64,000 nucleotides of DNA from Terebella lapidaria (Eukaryota; Annelida; Polychaeta; Terebellida; Terebellidae). A program made the position numbers and the translations under genes. This document shows positions 1 through 11,639 of this stretch, in pieces. Where the stretch lies: contig OX424563.1 in NCBI GenBank assembly GCA_949152475.1, positions 1,275,001-1,339,000 on the forward strand, given 5' to 3'. The notes below the pieces were generated by a model. That model was not told where the DNA came from, searched no databases, and was given only the letters and a program-made list of their open reading frames with translations. Position 1 is the stretch's first letter. Each line of letters starts with the position of its first letter.

Positions 1-559
1 GAACTCTATACAAAGACATGCACAAATAATCCGGAGGGACAATCTGAGTCTGCAAATAATATATTGCAGACACGGAAACTCTCGAACTCTGTTATGGAAA
101 TAACAGCAAATCACGCAAGATGATACACTAAATGATCTCTGGTTTAGGTCTTTCGTTTAGATTAATGTTCCGGGAGACCGCCGACTGGATTGCCTGACAC
201 CGTGATTAGGTCCTAAATATATCCAATATGGGACCTCCGTCTTGACGACAAGCATGGTATCGACAGTCGCTATTTCTGAGACTAAAATGGAGATTGACAA
301 TAAATTATATTCATGAAACGTGATTTACGACCGAGCGAAAAGTGATAAATGCAGTCATGCTTGTGTGAATAGAGACGGCATGGGGCGGATAACATTTAAA
401 AACCTACTCTAAAAACAGTGATACACTGAAGCCTAGAGGCTTCGTGGCCTCCCAAATGTGTTTTTTTTCTAATGGTGAAACAAAGAAAGAATACATCTAT
501 ATGACATTGAAATGAATATGGGCCACTGTGAGAGCTCACCGGACAGTTTCTTACCGGAC
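1..559. other. Intergenic, nothing recognised
   Basis: AT-rich noncoding sequence with no convincing open frame, repeat or RNA motif. It leads into a PLE remnant on the right. Confidence 0.4.
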
Positions 560-1005
560 AAATAACAACCAGTCATTCGCCATACAAAAATTTTAAGAAT
601 GGACAATAACCCCGCCAATTGCGATGATTTCAATTTATCCCACGTCAATTTCCCTTTACTAACCATGCTAACCTGCAACATTCCTATGTCACCAGCATAT
701 GGCGTGTTTACTCATCCATTTACAACTCATACGCTATTCCAGAGCTAGCTGCTGATGAGGACTTTGTACATTGAATTTTTTAATGTGTCTCCAAAATGCT
801 GAGACAAGGATATGTTTTATGAAGACTAATAACTGCTGTCAAGAAATTCTATGGACGTCATCACGATCTGGTCAATAAGTATAATAAATCCGTCACTGAC
901 ATGCAGCGAGACCTTTTCGAAAGTTGATTTTTGGAATTCCTGACGGTTGCCGCATGTGGGGCAGGAAATGCTCACTCTTTTCGGAACACCTGATTTCACC
1001 CCCTC
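560..1005 (+). mobile_element. Penelope-like element 3' remnant
   Basis: The plus strand carries a degraded copy of the C-terminal RT region and 3' UTR seen better at 53,395-54,218 on the minus strand. Recognisable pieces are the stretch encoding the SNIP-MSPAYGVF block near 680-710, the KFYGRHHDLV block near 845-880 and the MQxDLF end near 900-920. The UTR tail with GGGGCAGGAAATGCTCACTC follows at about 957-985. Stops and indels interrupt every frame, so it is dead. The 5' portion is absent, as expected for 5'-truncated retroelement insertions. Confidence 0.75.
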
Positions 1006-2004
1006 ATCAGTACCAATATATATGAAAAGTAAAGTTGATCTGACATTTTTAATATTATATTTTCGATGTCAATCATAACTTCAATAATATTCCAAAGGAT
1101 ATCTCAGTGAGTATTGAATTGGACATACACGACATATGTTCATCGAACATTATTCATATTATAAGCAAAAAAGTTTTCTAGCTAAATAAAACAATGATGA
1201 TTTGGTTTAACATGTGGAATACAGTTAAATAAGGGACTATTCATACAAGTATGAAGTATGTACAAAATAAATGTACACATATTTTGAACAGGGCAAATCA
1301 TGGCCCAACCATTTTGTGTCATGTCTGTTGGCTTATTACAGACACCCAAATATTGTGTTCTATAAGCGGGAAAAGCTGGAACCTCACTTCCAACTATTCC
1401 ATTTTTTTTTCTGTTGGAAATCGCCTGAATCAAATTATAACATTGACAAGAATTGACTGATATTTTTCCAAAATTGCCCAATTGTCAATTTGAGTTGTGG
1501 CACAGTATTTCGAATGAGCTGTGAAAGTTTCGGGAAGATAGATGTTGGCTTTCAAGTGTTATGATCTTAAAACCAAACGGCGGAAGAACAAAAATCAGAA
1601 AAAAACAAAAATTTCCGATCGGGATGCCTAATAATATGTGAATTCATCATCTAGCTGAATATGACGTTTGATGACATGTATTATCATGATTATAATACAT
1701 ATTATGTATGAATCATTTACTATTTAATAACTATAGCACGGACCCCACGTAACATCTCAATTTAGTGGACTCACACCCAGCAGAATGAATGTATCAAACC
1801 CTTAACTACAAGAATTTGATGATTACGAGAAACCTGTGGCATCTTTCATTGGAAGGAATGTATTTTACACGTGTACAACAAAAAATACAATTAAGGAAGG
1901 AATTTCTTTTACACGTTTACAACAAAATACAATTACGGACATGTAAATATGGACATTAAAGACTAGTGACTTTGTTGAGCTCGACCAATGATCAGTACGT
2001 TTGA
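1006..2004. other. Intergenic, nothing recognised
   Basis: AT-rich spacer. Short overlapping frames at 1182-1481 are on opposite strands and show no domain. A near-duplicate 40-50 bp phrase about ACACGT-TACAACAAAATACAATTA occurs twice at about 1860-1940. No gene is supported. Confidence 0.4.
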
Positions 2005-2935
2005 TTGTAAAATAGACGTGGAATCAATACCCAGTATTGACCGAATGCTGCATTGTACTGGGATTTATTTCGCACGGGTCCTTTCACGGAGCACGAGTTT
2101 ACGAGTGCTCCGCAGAAGGACCAAGTGAGAAATAAATTCCAGAACAATGTAGTATTTGGTTTATTATATGTCTACAACAACGTTTTCCAGAACAAAAGAG
2201 ACAATGGGTGACGTCACAAGGAGCGACGTCATAGCAACGAGTTCTGGCCAGTGCAGTAAAAACATCAATGCAATATGGATATTTATTGCACTCACCAATT
2301 TGCATTGAATAAGATAGGAACGCACTGATGAGACATATAGTGATAAGTATTCCGAGCAAACAAAACAGGGTCCGTTATCCAATCTCATAATCCGGGGACA
2401 CAAAGTCATATCGTGCATATGAAGTGAGAGAAAACAAAAATGACAGGGAAACTCATGAACCTCCAAAAATGGCCATTAGGAGGGGAAATCAGGTGTTCCG
2501 GAAAGAGTGAGCATTTCCTGCCCCACTAGTGGCACCCGTCATGAATTCCCCAAAATTAACATGAAAATAGATCTAGTTGCATGGCAGACATGGATTTGGT
2601 ATATTTATCAACCAGATCATGATGACGTCCATAGAATTTCTTAAACGCAGCTATAAGTCTTGGTAAAACATATCCTTGTCGCAGCAATATAGAGACTAGC
2701 TGGGCACTTCGATAGACAAAGTCCTCATATTTGCAACTAGCTCTGGAATAGCGTATAGGTTGAGAAACAAACACACAATATGCCGTTGACATAGGAATGT
2801 TGCTGCTTAGAAAAAGGAAATTAAGTATGGAAAAATTGAAATCATCACGTTTGTCATATAATCTAGTTGACAGCTTAGAATCATTATCAATCTCCAACCT
2901 CAGGTCTAGATAGTTGAAAAAATTAGCTACCAACA
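2005..2935 (-). mobile_element. Penelope-like element 3' remnant, interrupted
   Basis: Minus-strand PLE fragment. The open frame 2933-2556 (125 codons) encodes the RT C-terminal region with NYLDLRLEID, YDKRDDFNFS, SNIPMS and FYGRHHDLVDKY blocks and ends just after QLDLF. The 3' UTR runs down to 2343. The extreme 3' end (GACGTGGAATCAATACCC) is displaced to about 2010-2040, because 302 bp of foreign sequence (2041-2342) lies inside it; the copy at 53,157 is continuous across this point. The upstream RT palm with YIDD is missing. Confidence 0.85.
2041..2342. repeat. Insertion inside PLE 3' end, with 99-bp hairpin
   Basis: This segment is absent from the equivalent point of the PLE copy at about 53,186. 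Its left part (2051-2149) is an imperfect inverted repeat. CATTGTACTGGGATTTATTT on the left pairs with AAATAAATTCCAGAACAATG on the right, and the inner arms GGAGCAC/GTGCTCC close a short loop. It could be a small foldback or MITE-like insertion. Terminal inverted repeats spanning the whole insert are not obvious, so the class is unknown. Confidence 0.6.
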
Positions 2936-5367
2936 GAAACAGAAATGTTCGTTCTGTCCACGACCACTATGTCTGCACCGCCGAGTACTAAAAGTCGTAT
3001 ATCATGGGAACGTTCATGCGATAAATTATGAACTGCACGCCTTCATGCGATGAATTATGAACTCACTAAGAATACTGTCATGGATGACATGCGTTAACGT
3101 GCGGCGTTATTAGTACTGTATGTGCTAGGATAAATTGGTCACCCATGGCCACGGTAGAGCACCTCTTATTTCCGTGTCCGTTTTTATGCGTCCTAGGTAT
3201 CCATAATTCGCCGGTAATACAGAATTCATCGGACATTAACTGAGTACGTATTACAAAAGTGAATGCGGATGTGTTTTTTTTTTACATCAATTGATACACG
3301 TGTGGCGATAGACAAAGTGTTCACTGCTAATCGATATGGATGATGGTGTTGGTCGATAGAAGAGATCAATTGAATCGGTTTGATCTACGTACAACAAAGA
3401 CGATGGGATGCTATGGATTTCTGTGAATCTAATTTGTGGGACCTAGAGAACTGTATCACCTGCATTCGCAGATAACTGGCAAAATACTTCCAGGTTTTTA
3501 CTGCATATAGGTCTGTAACAGCTAATGAAAAGATGCATGGCTGATGAAATGACTAGAAGCCACTTCATTCCACCTACACATTGAGGCTCTTAATTAACAA
3601 TGTTCAAGTTTTCCATCATATATTAATTTCCTTGTTTGAAATGTTGGCATTTTCAGTGTCCTACTTCTGACATATAACTGCTGGCGATTGTGTTTTATAG
3701 CCCCGACATTGTGATCTCATTGTTCGGTACAGCCAGACACTGCCAATAATGTAAGGAAAAAAGTACCAGCCAGTAATCATGGTAATTGGAAATATGCCTC
3801 TCCAGTAGTATTTGGTGACTTTGATCTTGCAACTCCGATAGTGATACCAGTGTCATTGGGTGTATATGTGATTAATTCGAACAAAATAACCGATTTTATG
3901 TGCTGTTTCCAAGAAACTACACCCCTTAGGTCGCTGCCAATTGCAGGATTTCAGCCGCAAACCTTGAATGAGTCCCATCAATCTTCCCCGTTCTGGCTCT
4001 TGCTCGCCTCAAAGACACATTTTGCTGGTCAATCCCCCCCTGATACACCGAAAGGGAACACCGTGCATACATCGTGATGGTTTGTCTCTCCTAAATTTAT
4101 TTATGTCACTGTGTCATCAGTATTGCATATTTCAGAAATGGCTCAAGATTTCACCAACATTAGCTATGATATCAATTGAATCTGTTATCTGTGATATAAT
4201 TTACGTGCTACGGAAAAAGCAGTTGTGATATTAATATAGATTACTGTAAATTGAATAATTATTGTAAGGTTCCCAAAATGGAGGTATGACCAATAAAACA
4301 CATGTTTTAGTTTGCGCACGGCGTCACACGTGTCTCGCCTCAGATTTTGTCTCAATAGCTTATCGAAAAAAAGCACCAGTTTCAGAGCATCACCGGGACG
4401 CAAACCAAAACAATATTTTGACCTAATCAAACTACTCGAACCTGTTTCTTTGGCGCACGGGATGTGAGCTGCGTCATCAGATTTGCTGATGACGGAATCC
4501 TCAATGACTGCAAACTCTAGGCCCATGTATTGTGCCGATATGAACTCGAATTCACCCATACGGGAGCTGATTGGCCCCAGAGCAGTTCCGCTACCCGACG
4601 TGTTATATTGCCTCTACAAAGTCACGTATCTGCAGAACATCTCAGAAAATGTTATTGCCCACATACTCTAGTATGATAGGAGAAAAATATTTCGGTCCAC
4701 CAGATGGAGTTGGTGACAGGTGCCATAATTGTATTAGCTTTCATGATGGTATCATGCTTCAGAGCCAATTCTACTGGCAGAAGACTGCGATGTCACACTT
4801 CTCATCGATGTAGATCTGTACAACCAGGGAGCTATCAATAATGTTCATGCGACCCAAATGAATTCCAGGTTTCTTGGATGTTGTCTGGTGTTTAATTTGG
4901 ATGGCGTAATAATGCCTGTAATGGTGTCTCTAATTTTTCTGAGGATGAATCAGCTGAAATGATTAATACATAAATAACAGGTTCAGTTCAGATTTGCCAA
5001 TTTCACGTGCTTTCCAAACCGGTACCAGTATATCAACTACTAGTAGACGCACGTGATCAGCCGGTAATGAATACTAGTATCGGATAAAACTACAGTACCA
5101 GATACCAGTTACGGAAATGATCTCAATTGACAATATCAACGAAATGATCTCCTAATCAAAACTGAAGCATGAACATCAAATGTAAATATGTGTTTTTCAC
5201 TAAAGTCTTCAAAATTAGAGCCACCATATTTTTTTTTGGTTCAAATGCTCGTTTTTGTTTAGTATTCTGTCGAATACTGGCGTCCTACAAAACTACGTTT
5301 TTTACATCTGCCCAAGAAACGCCTTGTATCCGGGGGAAGGTCGGACCTGTCCTTCCACAAAGTAAAC
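2936..5367. other. Intergenic spacer
   Basis: No recognisable gene. The longest open stretch is a minus-strand frame of 124 codons at 4185-4559, entered separately. A poly-T run lies at about 3273-3283. Confidence 0.4.
4185..4559 (-). CDS. Unassigned ORF, 124 codons
   Basis: The open frame begins MGEFEFISAQYMGLEF and has a mildly acidic N-terminal third, a basic middle and a hydrophobic stretch near residues 88-112 (YWSYLHFGNLTIIIQFTVIYINI) that could be one membrane segment. I do not recognise a family. No paralogue is visible in the window and the flanks give no clear splice sites. It may be a chance open frame or a single exon. Confidence 0.15.
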   Translation of the reverse strand: MGEFEFISAQYMGLEFAVIEDSVISKSDDAAHIPCAKETGSSSLIRSKYCFGLRPGDALKLVLFFDKLLRQNLRRDTCDAVRKLKHVFYWSYLHFGNLTIIIQFTVIYINITTAFSVARKLYHR

Positions 5368-5565
5368 TTAGCCGGAATTTGCCCTTCGGGAAACGGGCTC
5401 CTCCCCCTTGATCTCCCAGTCCTCAGGCTGTTCCTCGTTCTCCGATGTAATTTTTTCTCTTCGTTCGATGAAAATGAATTTTGTTTTTACTGACTCTGAG
5501 CACTTCTCCCATCCACGGATGTCAACAAAACTGACTACACCAAAATCGCCAGGAACGTAATCCAT
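5368..5565 (-). CDS. Unassigned small ORF, possible exon
   Basis: Reading from an ATG at about 5565 gives about 65 codons starting MDYVPGDFGVVSFVDIRGWE and ending in a hydrophilic Glu/Lys-rich tail. The composition is more protein-like and more GC-rich than its surroundings. The same frame is open further upstream to about 5619. It sits just outside the left boundary of duplication copy A, so it is single-copy here. No family is recognised. It could be a terminal exon or the end of a lost mobile element. Confidence 0.25.
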   Translation of the reverse strand: MDYVPGDFGVVSFVDIRGWEKCSESVKTKFIFIERREKITSENEEQPEDWEIKGEEPVSRRANSG

Positions 5566-5619
5566 TGGGGACAAGGATGAGAAGCGGAAAAGTAAGATGT
5601 GACTGTATGCATTTATCAA

Positions 5620-5755
5620 CTTTATAAACGAGTCAGGGTTTCAGCAATCAACTCCTTCTCACCTACTGGCACTAGTGTGGTTACCATCCTGAGAGTCGAC
5701 AGCTGATTTGCATAATATTGAAAGATAGAGCAAGTTAAGCGCATCTACAGAAAAA
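5620..5755. other. Spacer left of duplication copy A
   Basis: Short noncoding stretch. Homology to the 13,978 copy begins at about 5756. Confidence 0.4.
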
Positions 5756-5822
5756 AGCACAATAACGATAAGTTGAGCACTGTTAAAGTTGGGGTCGCTC
5801 TAAACTAGTCTTCAGTTGCCTA

Positions 5823-6055
5823 TCATCGCTCGAATGTAACCTCCGAGTCGGTGATTCTGATGTGTTTAGCTTCAGGCATAAATATATTTTCATTAAATGC
5901 GTTGATATGTACGCATAACGATAAGCATAATGTAGAGCATAAAGCAATAAATCCGAATGTCCCTAAGGCAAAAACGGGATTCCCCAAAATTAAGTTGATG
6001 CATATATGGGAGACTTTGGTCCACAAATCAAGCACTTTGAGTACACAACTATTGA
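5823..6055 (-). pseudogene. Possible Patched-like exon fragment (copy A)
   Basis: The minus-strand open frame has no ATG start. It opens just after a plausible 3' splice acceptor (pyrimidine-poor, ending AATAG) at about 6050. The peptide has a short basic lead (LWTKVSHICINLILG), one strong hydrophobic segment (about 25 residues from NPVFALGTFG) and a luminal-type tail NENIFMPEAKHIRITDSE. Short N-terminal membrane anchors followed by a loop like this occur in Patched-domain proteins. That resemblance is weak and from memory. The frame closes at a TGA with no obvious splice donor, so it is probably a fragment. The copy at 14,046 encodes the same peptide. Confidence 0.2.
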
Positions 6056-8860
6056 TTTATTTAAATCAGAAAATATCAGGGGTGGGGGGGGGGGGAGTAT
6101 TTTCGTATACACGTTCATATCCAGATGATTACAACATGTTTCACAACCCGTCGCAAAAGGTCACACAGTTTAGGTAAATCCTGATGAAATTAAACATTAT
6201 GATTATCATGAACAGATTTTAGTCACACACTATCAGTCTGTGGAAATACTTCGCATGGACTATGTAAGTATCAATTTATTATGAATGACTTTTTATGAAT
6301 GACTTTATTTTCCCAACTTTAACAATAAATACTTACACAAATATCATATACATAAATTGGTGAGAATAAAATATTGGGCAGACCAAAATAGTACAAAAAT
6401 GGTACTGTCTTCCTTCTGGCTTGTTTTGTGCACAACATATATTTAATACAAAACTTGACTGATATTTCACAATATATTTGATATATATTTCACAATATAT
6501 CTGATATTTCAACCTATATTTCATATATTAATTTTATTGATTAAGTCCTATAAAGGAAATTCACATCATGTACATATTAAACTAAAAATTATGCATTTGG
6601 AACTTTTGATACAAGCGATGCATAAGAAACACAGGACGGGAAAGGTGAATTCTGTCGCTTGGCCTGAGATCAGGAGACGGGGGCACTATAAACTTTCGCT
6701 ACTACCAGGTTGGGGAACGAAAAGGTAACAAGAATCATAGCTGGTGCAAAGCACCAGATCTCCCTGGATGACAGAAGTCAATAGCGCGTTCATTTCTAGC
6801 ACTTCACACACTTGTTCAAATGTGTTGTATATGGCTTTGGGTTCGTGAATAAATTACTAACACTTTATATTTGTTTGGTTCAGTAGTTGAACATAAGTTT
6901 TTTTTCTCTATCTGTGTCCATGGAGAGTGCACTATGATTGGATCGATTGTCATGAGATTTACTCTTCCATGTAAAGATATAACTATATGTGAAAACTATA
7001 AAACAAAAGAAATATATAAATTATAATGATTGTAAAAGCATGCTTGTGAAGTCGCGATTCTATCGCACAGAAATGTTGACCTATCAAAGGGATTTTATAG
7101 ACTATAAATGTATAATGTATGGATAAATGGTGTATCTATCGCTCTACCTTTATCCGGGAATCAGTGATGCATTCGGCAATTATGATCACTCGTTGATACC
7201 TTATTCTGAAAGCCGGAAACAATTAGGTCCGTCGCCCACTTGTTAATCTATGGAGCCAGCTCACCTTTGCGGAGCCCGCAACTGGTTAAAAACTGAAAGT
7301 AGATCCATCTCACGCTTAATGAGCTGTTGTGTGGTGACACTATAACCTGCTGATGTCACTACACCAGTCAGGTCCTTGAGAAGCATCAATAACATAATTG
7401 GAATATATTGGGGGAAAAAAACGATGTAGCATTGATGTTCTCATCTATACTAGTACAGTAATATACCTTGTTACACCAGCGTCTATTACTGCGACAGTTG
7501 GCCCTAGAGTAGAAAGCCATAATTAGCATCACAATGCACCTGTCGCTACATCCCTACCTGACATGTCGGCAGTGAAAGAGGCAAACTTTGTACTTTAGCC
7601 AATTACAAACCATCTCTCGCGTGTTTCAGTCAGATATGTACCTCCATCAAGGCAATCTAACATGCCCGGTAGGGAAACTGATACTTATCAACTTCCACCA
7701 AGGTGAGATATGAGTCCTTATTGGCTGAGTCAGAACAGGTTCGTGTCGTTTTGATTGTTGTCATGAAATTTTCATGATGAAACACGTACTAAAACAACAC
7801 CACATACTTGCACTTTCAGATTCCAACAATAGACAAAATTATCTTGTGTGTGTTTTTTTGTGTGTGTGGGTAGACTGCAGTGGAGTGAAACTTAGTTCAC
7901 ACAGACAGTATAATAAATCATCCAGTGGAAATATATTACCTTCTATAATGCAGCTTCTCTAACGTAGCGTAAATACTGAACAAAATAGCATATATGTGTT
8001 GCATCAAAATAATGTAATAGAATCGAACAGTGGCCTAGTAAAAATGTCTAGTTTTTTTCAGGTGAACAATGGCCTACAACGTGGAGATTAATTAGAAAGG
8101 TTCAGATCCGTGGTTGAATGCCTATAATTAACGACCAAGTTAGGGACGGAGTTTCTCGGAATCCACACAATACACAATGTTATTATCAGTTTTCGAGAAC
8201 CACATATACACTCAATAAAGCTTCCTTCAATTGTGTCCCTATTTACAAGATCAAAGTGTAGCAAGTACATGTAATGACAAAGCTTCCAATGAGTTATCAC
8301 CGAGTCGAATTCATAGATGTGACGGAACCTTATACCACATCGAGCAAATTCGTGTTTGATCTAAAACCAGAAAAAACGAGACAATCAGAGATTGCAGACT
8401 CTCGCCCCTTCAGATTTAGTTACTAAAATCAAAGCTGATGACCCTTACATTGTCGACCCTGGGTGATAAATAGGAATTTGGATAGTACAACAATCGATCA
8501 TATAGCAAGTGATGATGAATTGACTGTCAAAAAAAAAAATTACTGAGGGAAATTAATAATGAATATAAGCAGAGCTATTGCGACTTTTCGATTTTGACCT
8601 TTTATGTGACCTTGACCTTGTCGCTCAATATTGTGCTGTAAAATTTCGCAATGTGGTTTCTATTATCAAGGCACATCTCCTGAACAAACACGGTTCAAAA
8701 GGATTGAAAATGGCTCCGCAAAATGTAATGGTCTTGAATCTCAGAACACCCAAAGTCATAAAATTGTGACCCCCAATGTTTCCACATTGGGCGGTAATGG
8801 AGAGTTTTCGTCATAATACCATCGGCCATACACCATACGATCTGGAATTGGTCAAAGATA

Positions 8861-9070
8861 AATACAAAAATAGTTGGAAAATTAAGTAAAACCGAAGTTA
8901 TAGAAAATTATGTGATTTTCTCTCTTTCCATTGCCATGGCAACCTGTTTCATCTGATTTCAACAAAATTTGTGGGGGACTGAGCCACCGCCATAGCGCTT
9001 CAACCCTATGAATTTCAGATTGATTGGATCGTGTGTCGTCGAGTTAGGAGCGCAGGCATGCACTGAAAAG
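8861..9070 (+). repeat. Internal dispersed repeat, unit 1 (copy A)
   Basis: About 210 bp from the AATACAAAAATAGTTGGAAA phrase to CACTGAAAAG recurs in the same orientation, more diverged, at 9630-9834. Shared landmarks are TTATGTGATTTTC, GCCATGGCAACC, GAGCCACYGCYATAGCGCTT and AGCGCAGRCAT. Both units recur in copy B, and the first also in inverted copy C. It is noncoding. Confidence 0.7.
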
Positions 9071-9629
9071 TCGCTGTAAAAAAATAACCAATGTCGTGAC
9101 CCCCTCCAATTTTTCGACATCGGGCGATAATGAAAAGTTTTCATCCTACAATCATCGGTCGTACACCATACGATTGAGGATAGGGCACGTAAGTGAAAAC
9201 GCTATGTTCCTGAAATAAGCTTCGACCAGGATTTTCTGGTCTCAACCTATTATCGCCCACTTTTTGTCTAGCTCGTTTTTCCCAATAAATCAACTATCAC
9301 TGTGAGAAAAACATATGCGATTAACGATATTGTCAGTAAGACTGGAAAACAAAGCACAGTAGATGTACGGCCGTTAACTTCATACCGCTTATAAAATAGA
9401 ATAATGCGGGCTTATATGCATGTTTGGTCTTAAAAGGTAGCAAATCGTTAGTTTTTCATCACATGGTACAACACATAATTTACTGATTTGATATAACATT
9501 AATTATCAACTTATTAGCTATCGCTCCATTATGAAGGATAGGACGATAGGACCAAAAGGTTTGCACAACGAATATTTTCATGCGTTTCGAACGATATTCG
9601 AAACTCACTTACGCTCCCTACTGGCCTAA

Positions 9630-9834
9630 AAAAAATACAATAATAGTTGGAAAAATTAATATCAAGTAGAACTGGATTCATAGCCAATTATGTGATTTTC
9701 ACGTTTTTTTGCTGCCATGGCAACCGTTTTCATCCGATTCCGACAAAATTTAAGGAGAACCGAGCCACTGCTATAGCGCTTATGCCCAGATTGATTCTCT
9801 TTGAGTTATGAGCGCAGACATTTGCACTGAAAAG
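9630..9834 (+). repeat. Internal dispersed repeat, unit 2 (copy A)
   Basis: Diverged second unit of the repeat at 8861-9070. Its right end is interrupted immediately after CACTGAAAAGTG by the ACCGG-type transposon at 9839, so the repeat was probably that element's target. Confidence 0.65.
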
Positions 9835-9838
9835 TGTA

Positions 9839-10729
9839 CTCTGCCGAAACCGGCTCTTGTATATACCAGAATTTTGCCATACCGGTGTTCCTCTCAGGTC
9901 CTGATTTCTTCCCTTTTGTATCTAGAGTAAGTAACTCTCGATATACCGGATGTTGTCCATTCTGAAAACCGGCCCTATTCCTATGACCCAACCGGCCATA
10001 TCATATTGTCCAAACCGGCGTAACCCCCAATAATTTAAAACTGCGGCGTCTAAATTGCAATCAGCCACACTTCTACGGATCACAGACCGATGTCAAAGGC
10101 TGTGCTTTAGTCACACGTCTTTGTAATCACAACAGCATCAGGAACATGGCGCTCACAAATTGTAATTAACAACAATCAAACTTCGTCAGGTAGGAGCCGT
10201 TTGAAGAATATATGATTTACCTGATATGATTTCTCGAGGAAATTACTGCAAGCTCATCACTGGGGTGACACGCATTGTTCAAAGTGATTTTTAATCAGCG
10301 CATGCTATAAACGCAATCAACAATTCTATGACATCATGATCATACAATCTTGTATTTCACTATGTATATTCTGCAATTGTTTTTGAGATATGCTAATAGC
10401 ACAAGATGATAATGAATGATATTGATAGAAAACCTACAATTAATAATCAATTGACTCGAATTATTTACTTGAATATTCTGCAATAAATCTATACAGATCC
10501 AACCTATTACCAATATTATAATATTAATAACTACACCGATGTCCAGAAAATTTGTAACTACATGTACTTAAAATAGATGGCCGGTATTTATTTACGGTAT
10601 GTCGTGCGACAGTAGAAAACGAAGTCGGACGTTATCTGCATATTGGGACTTTCAGACTCTTGATAAACCGGCGCTCTGTCAAAAACCGGATTTTTTCCCT
10701 GGTCCCCTGGAGATCCGGTTTATACAGAG
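9839..10729. mobile_element. Non-autonomous DNA transposon, TA target, ACCGG motifs (copy A)
   Basis: The ends are inverted: the left reads CTCTGCCGAAACCGGCTCT, the right complement reads CTCTGTATAAACCGGATCTC, and both abut TA. This fits a TA target-site duplication as in Tc1/mariner/pogo-type elements. Many ACCGG motifs cluster in the first 185 bp and last 160 bp, in mostly opposite orientations, and look like subterminal protein-binding repeats. The interior is AT-rich with no transposase frame, so the element is non-autonomous. It occupies the same place in copy B and therefore predates the A/B duplication. Confidence 0.65.
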
Positions 10730-11136
10730 TACAATGTAGTTCTTTATTTGATAATTTATGTACATGTATTCCCAATTTGGTGTATTATTGTAATGTATTT
10801 TCCATATACCGTCCAATCTACTTGTAGCTCAATTCCCATTCAGGAAACACGACTACATAATGTGCACTTTGTTTTGGCATCTGCACCAATTAAGATTATG
10901 TAATGATGTTTGCCAAATCATATGTAGTAAATACAGCACTGACCACATAAAGCTCGTCATAACTTGACTGAAGTACATTGCACCTCACTGTTTTGGTGGT
11001 ACCAAATATATATTCTATTCATGTTCACGGCTGCTAAGATTCATATAAATATACAAAAATGATTGCATTGATCGCTGGAAATTAGTTCAATGCATTGTTT
11101 GGACGTCCTTACATCAAACATTTTGTCGGATATAAA

Positions 11137-11326
11137 TTGCGACAACATGTCCTGATGAGATCTTTTATTGTAAATTGCGACAACATGTCCTGATGAGATC
11201 GTTTGTTGTAAGTTGCGACAACATGTCCTGATGATATCTTTTATTGTAAATTGCGACAACATGTCCTGATGAGATCGTTTATTATAAATTGCGACAACAT
11301 GTCCTGGTGAAATCGTTTATTTCAAG
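11137..11326 (+). repeat. 38-bp VNTR, 5 units (copy A)
   Basis: Five head-to-tail units with starts at 11137, 11175, 11213, 11251 and 11289. The unit core is TTGCGACAACATGTCCTGAT, followed by GAGATCGTTTATTGTAAG. There are no unique spacers between units, so it is not a CRISPR. Copy B has ten units at the same place. Confidence 0.95.
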
Positions 11327-11639
11327 CTTGAAGCTCATAGACACGTAGAAAGGTACATATACAAATGATGAACCAGAGGGCTGACAAGAGAAATCACAGA
11401 GGAAAGCACATTCGGGTTATACATTCACACAATAATGTAAGGTAGCTTTTGTGTCTCGGTTTCCTGTTTACATAACTTCCAGACTGGACCACGTCAATAA
11501 TAACTCACGTGGTTCATGTGAACGTGGTTCTCAAACGCTCTCTGAGATTCTCATGGGGGAAATATTCTTCGACTGGGGGAAAAACCTGGTTTCGAAGAGT
11601 AAATACTTTGAACGTGTGTTCTACAGAGCTCGACGTAAA

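Larger units (their letters stand above)
5756..11491 (+). repeat. Segmental duplication copy A (5.7 kb)
   Basis: This block is repeated in direct orientation at 13,978-19,883 with very high identity: by eye only scattered substitutions and small indels over 5.7 kb. Indels include an extra GGGGGC at 14,902, a microdeletion at about 15,862 and a 20-bp segment present only in A at about 11,413. A central part (6811-9132) also exists as the inverted, more diverged copy C. Inside are a possible exon fragment, an 891-bp DNA transposon, an internal repeat pair and a 38-bp VNTR. Apart from these the block is noncoding. Near identity implies a recent duplication, gene conversion, or haplotype duplication in the assembly. 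Confidence 0.93.

Noticed and set aside
11137..11330. CTGATGAG in each 38-bp VNTR unit as a hammerhead ribozyme core
   Set aside because: The core GAAA box and pairing stems are absent in the unit, so only a fragment of the motif matches.
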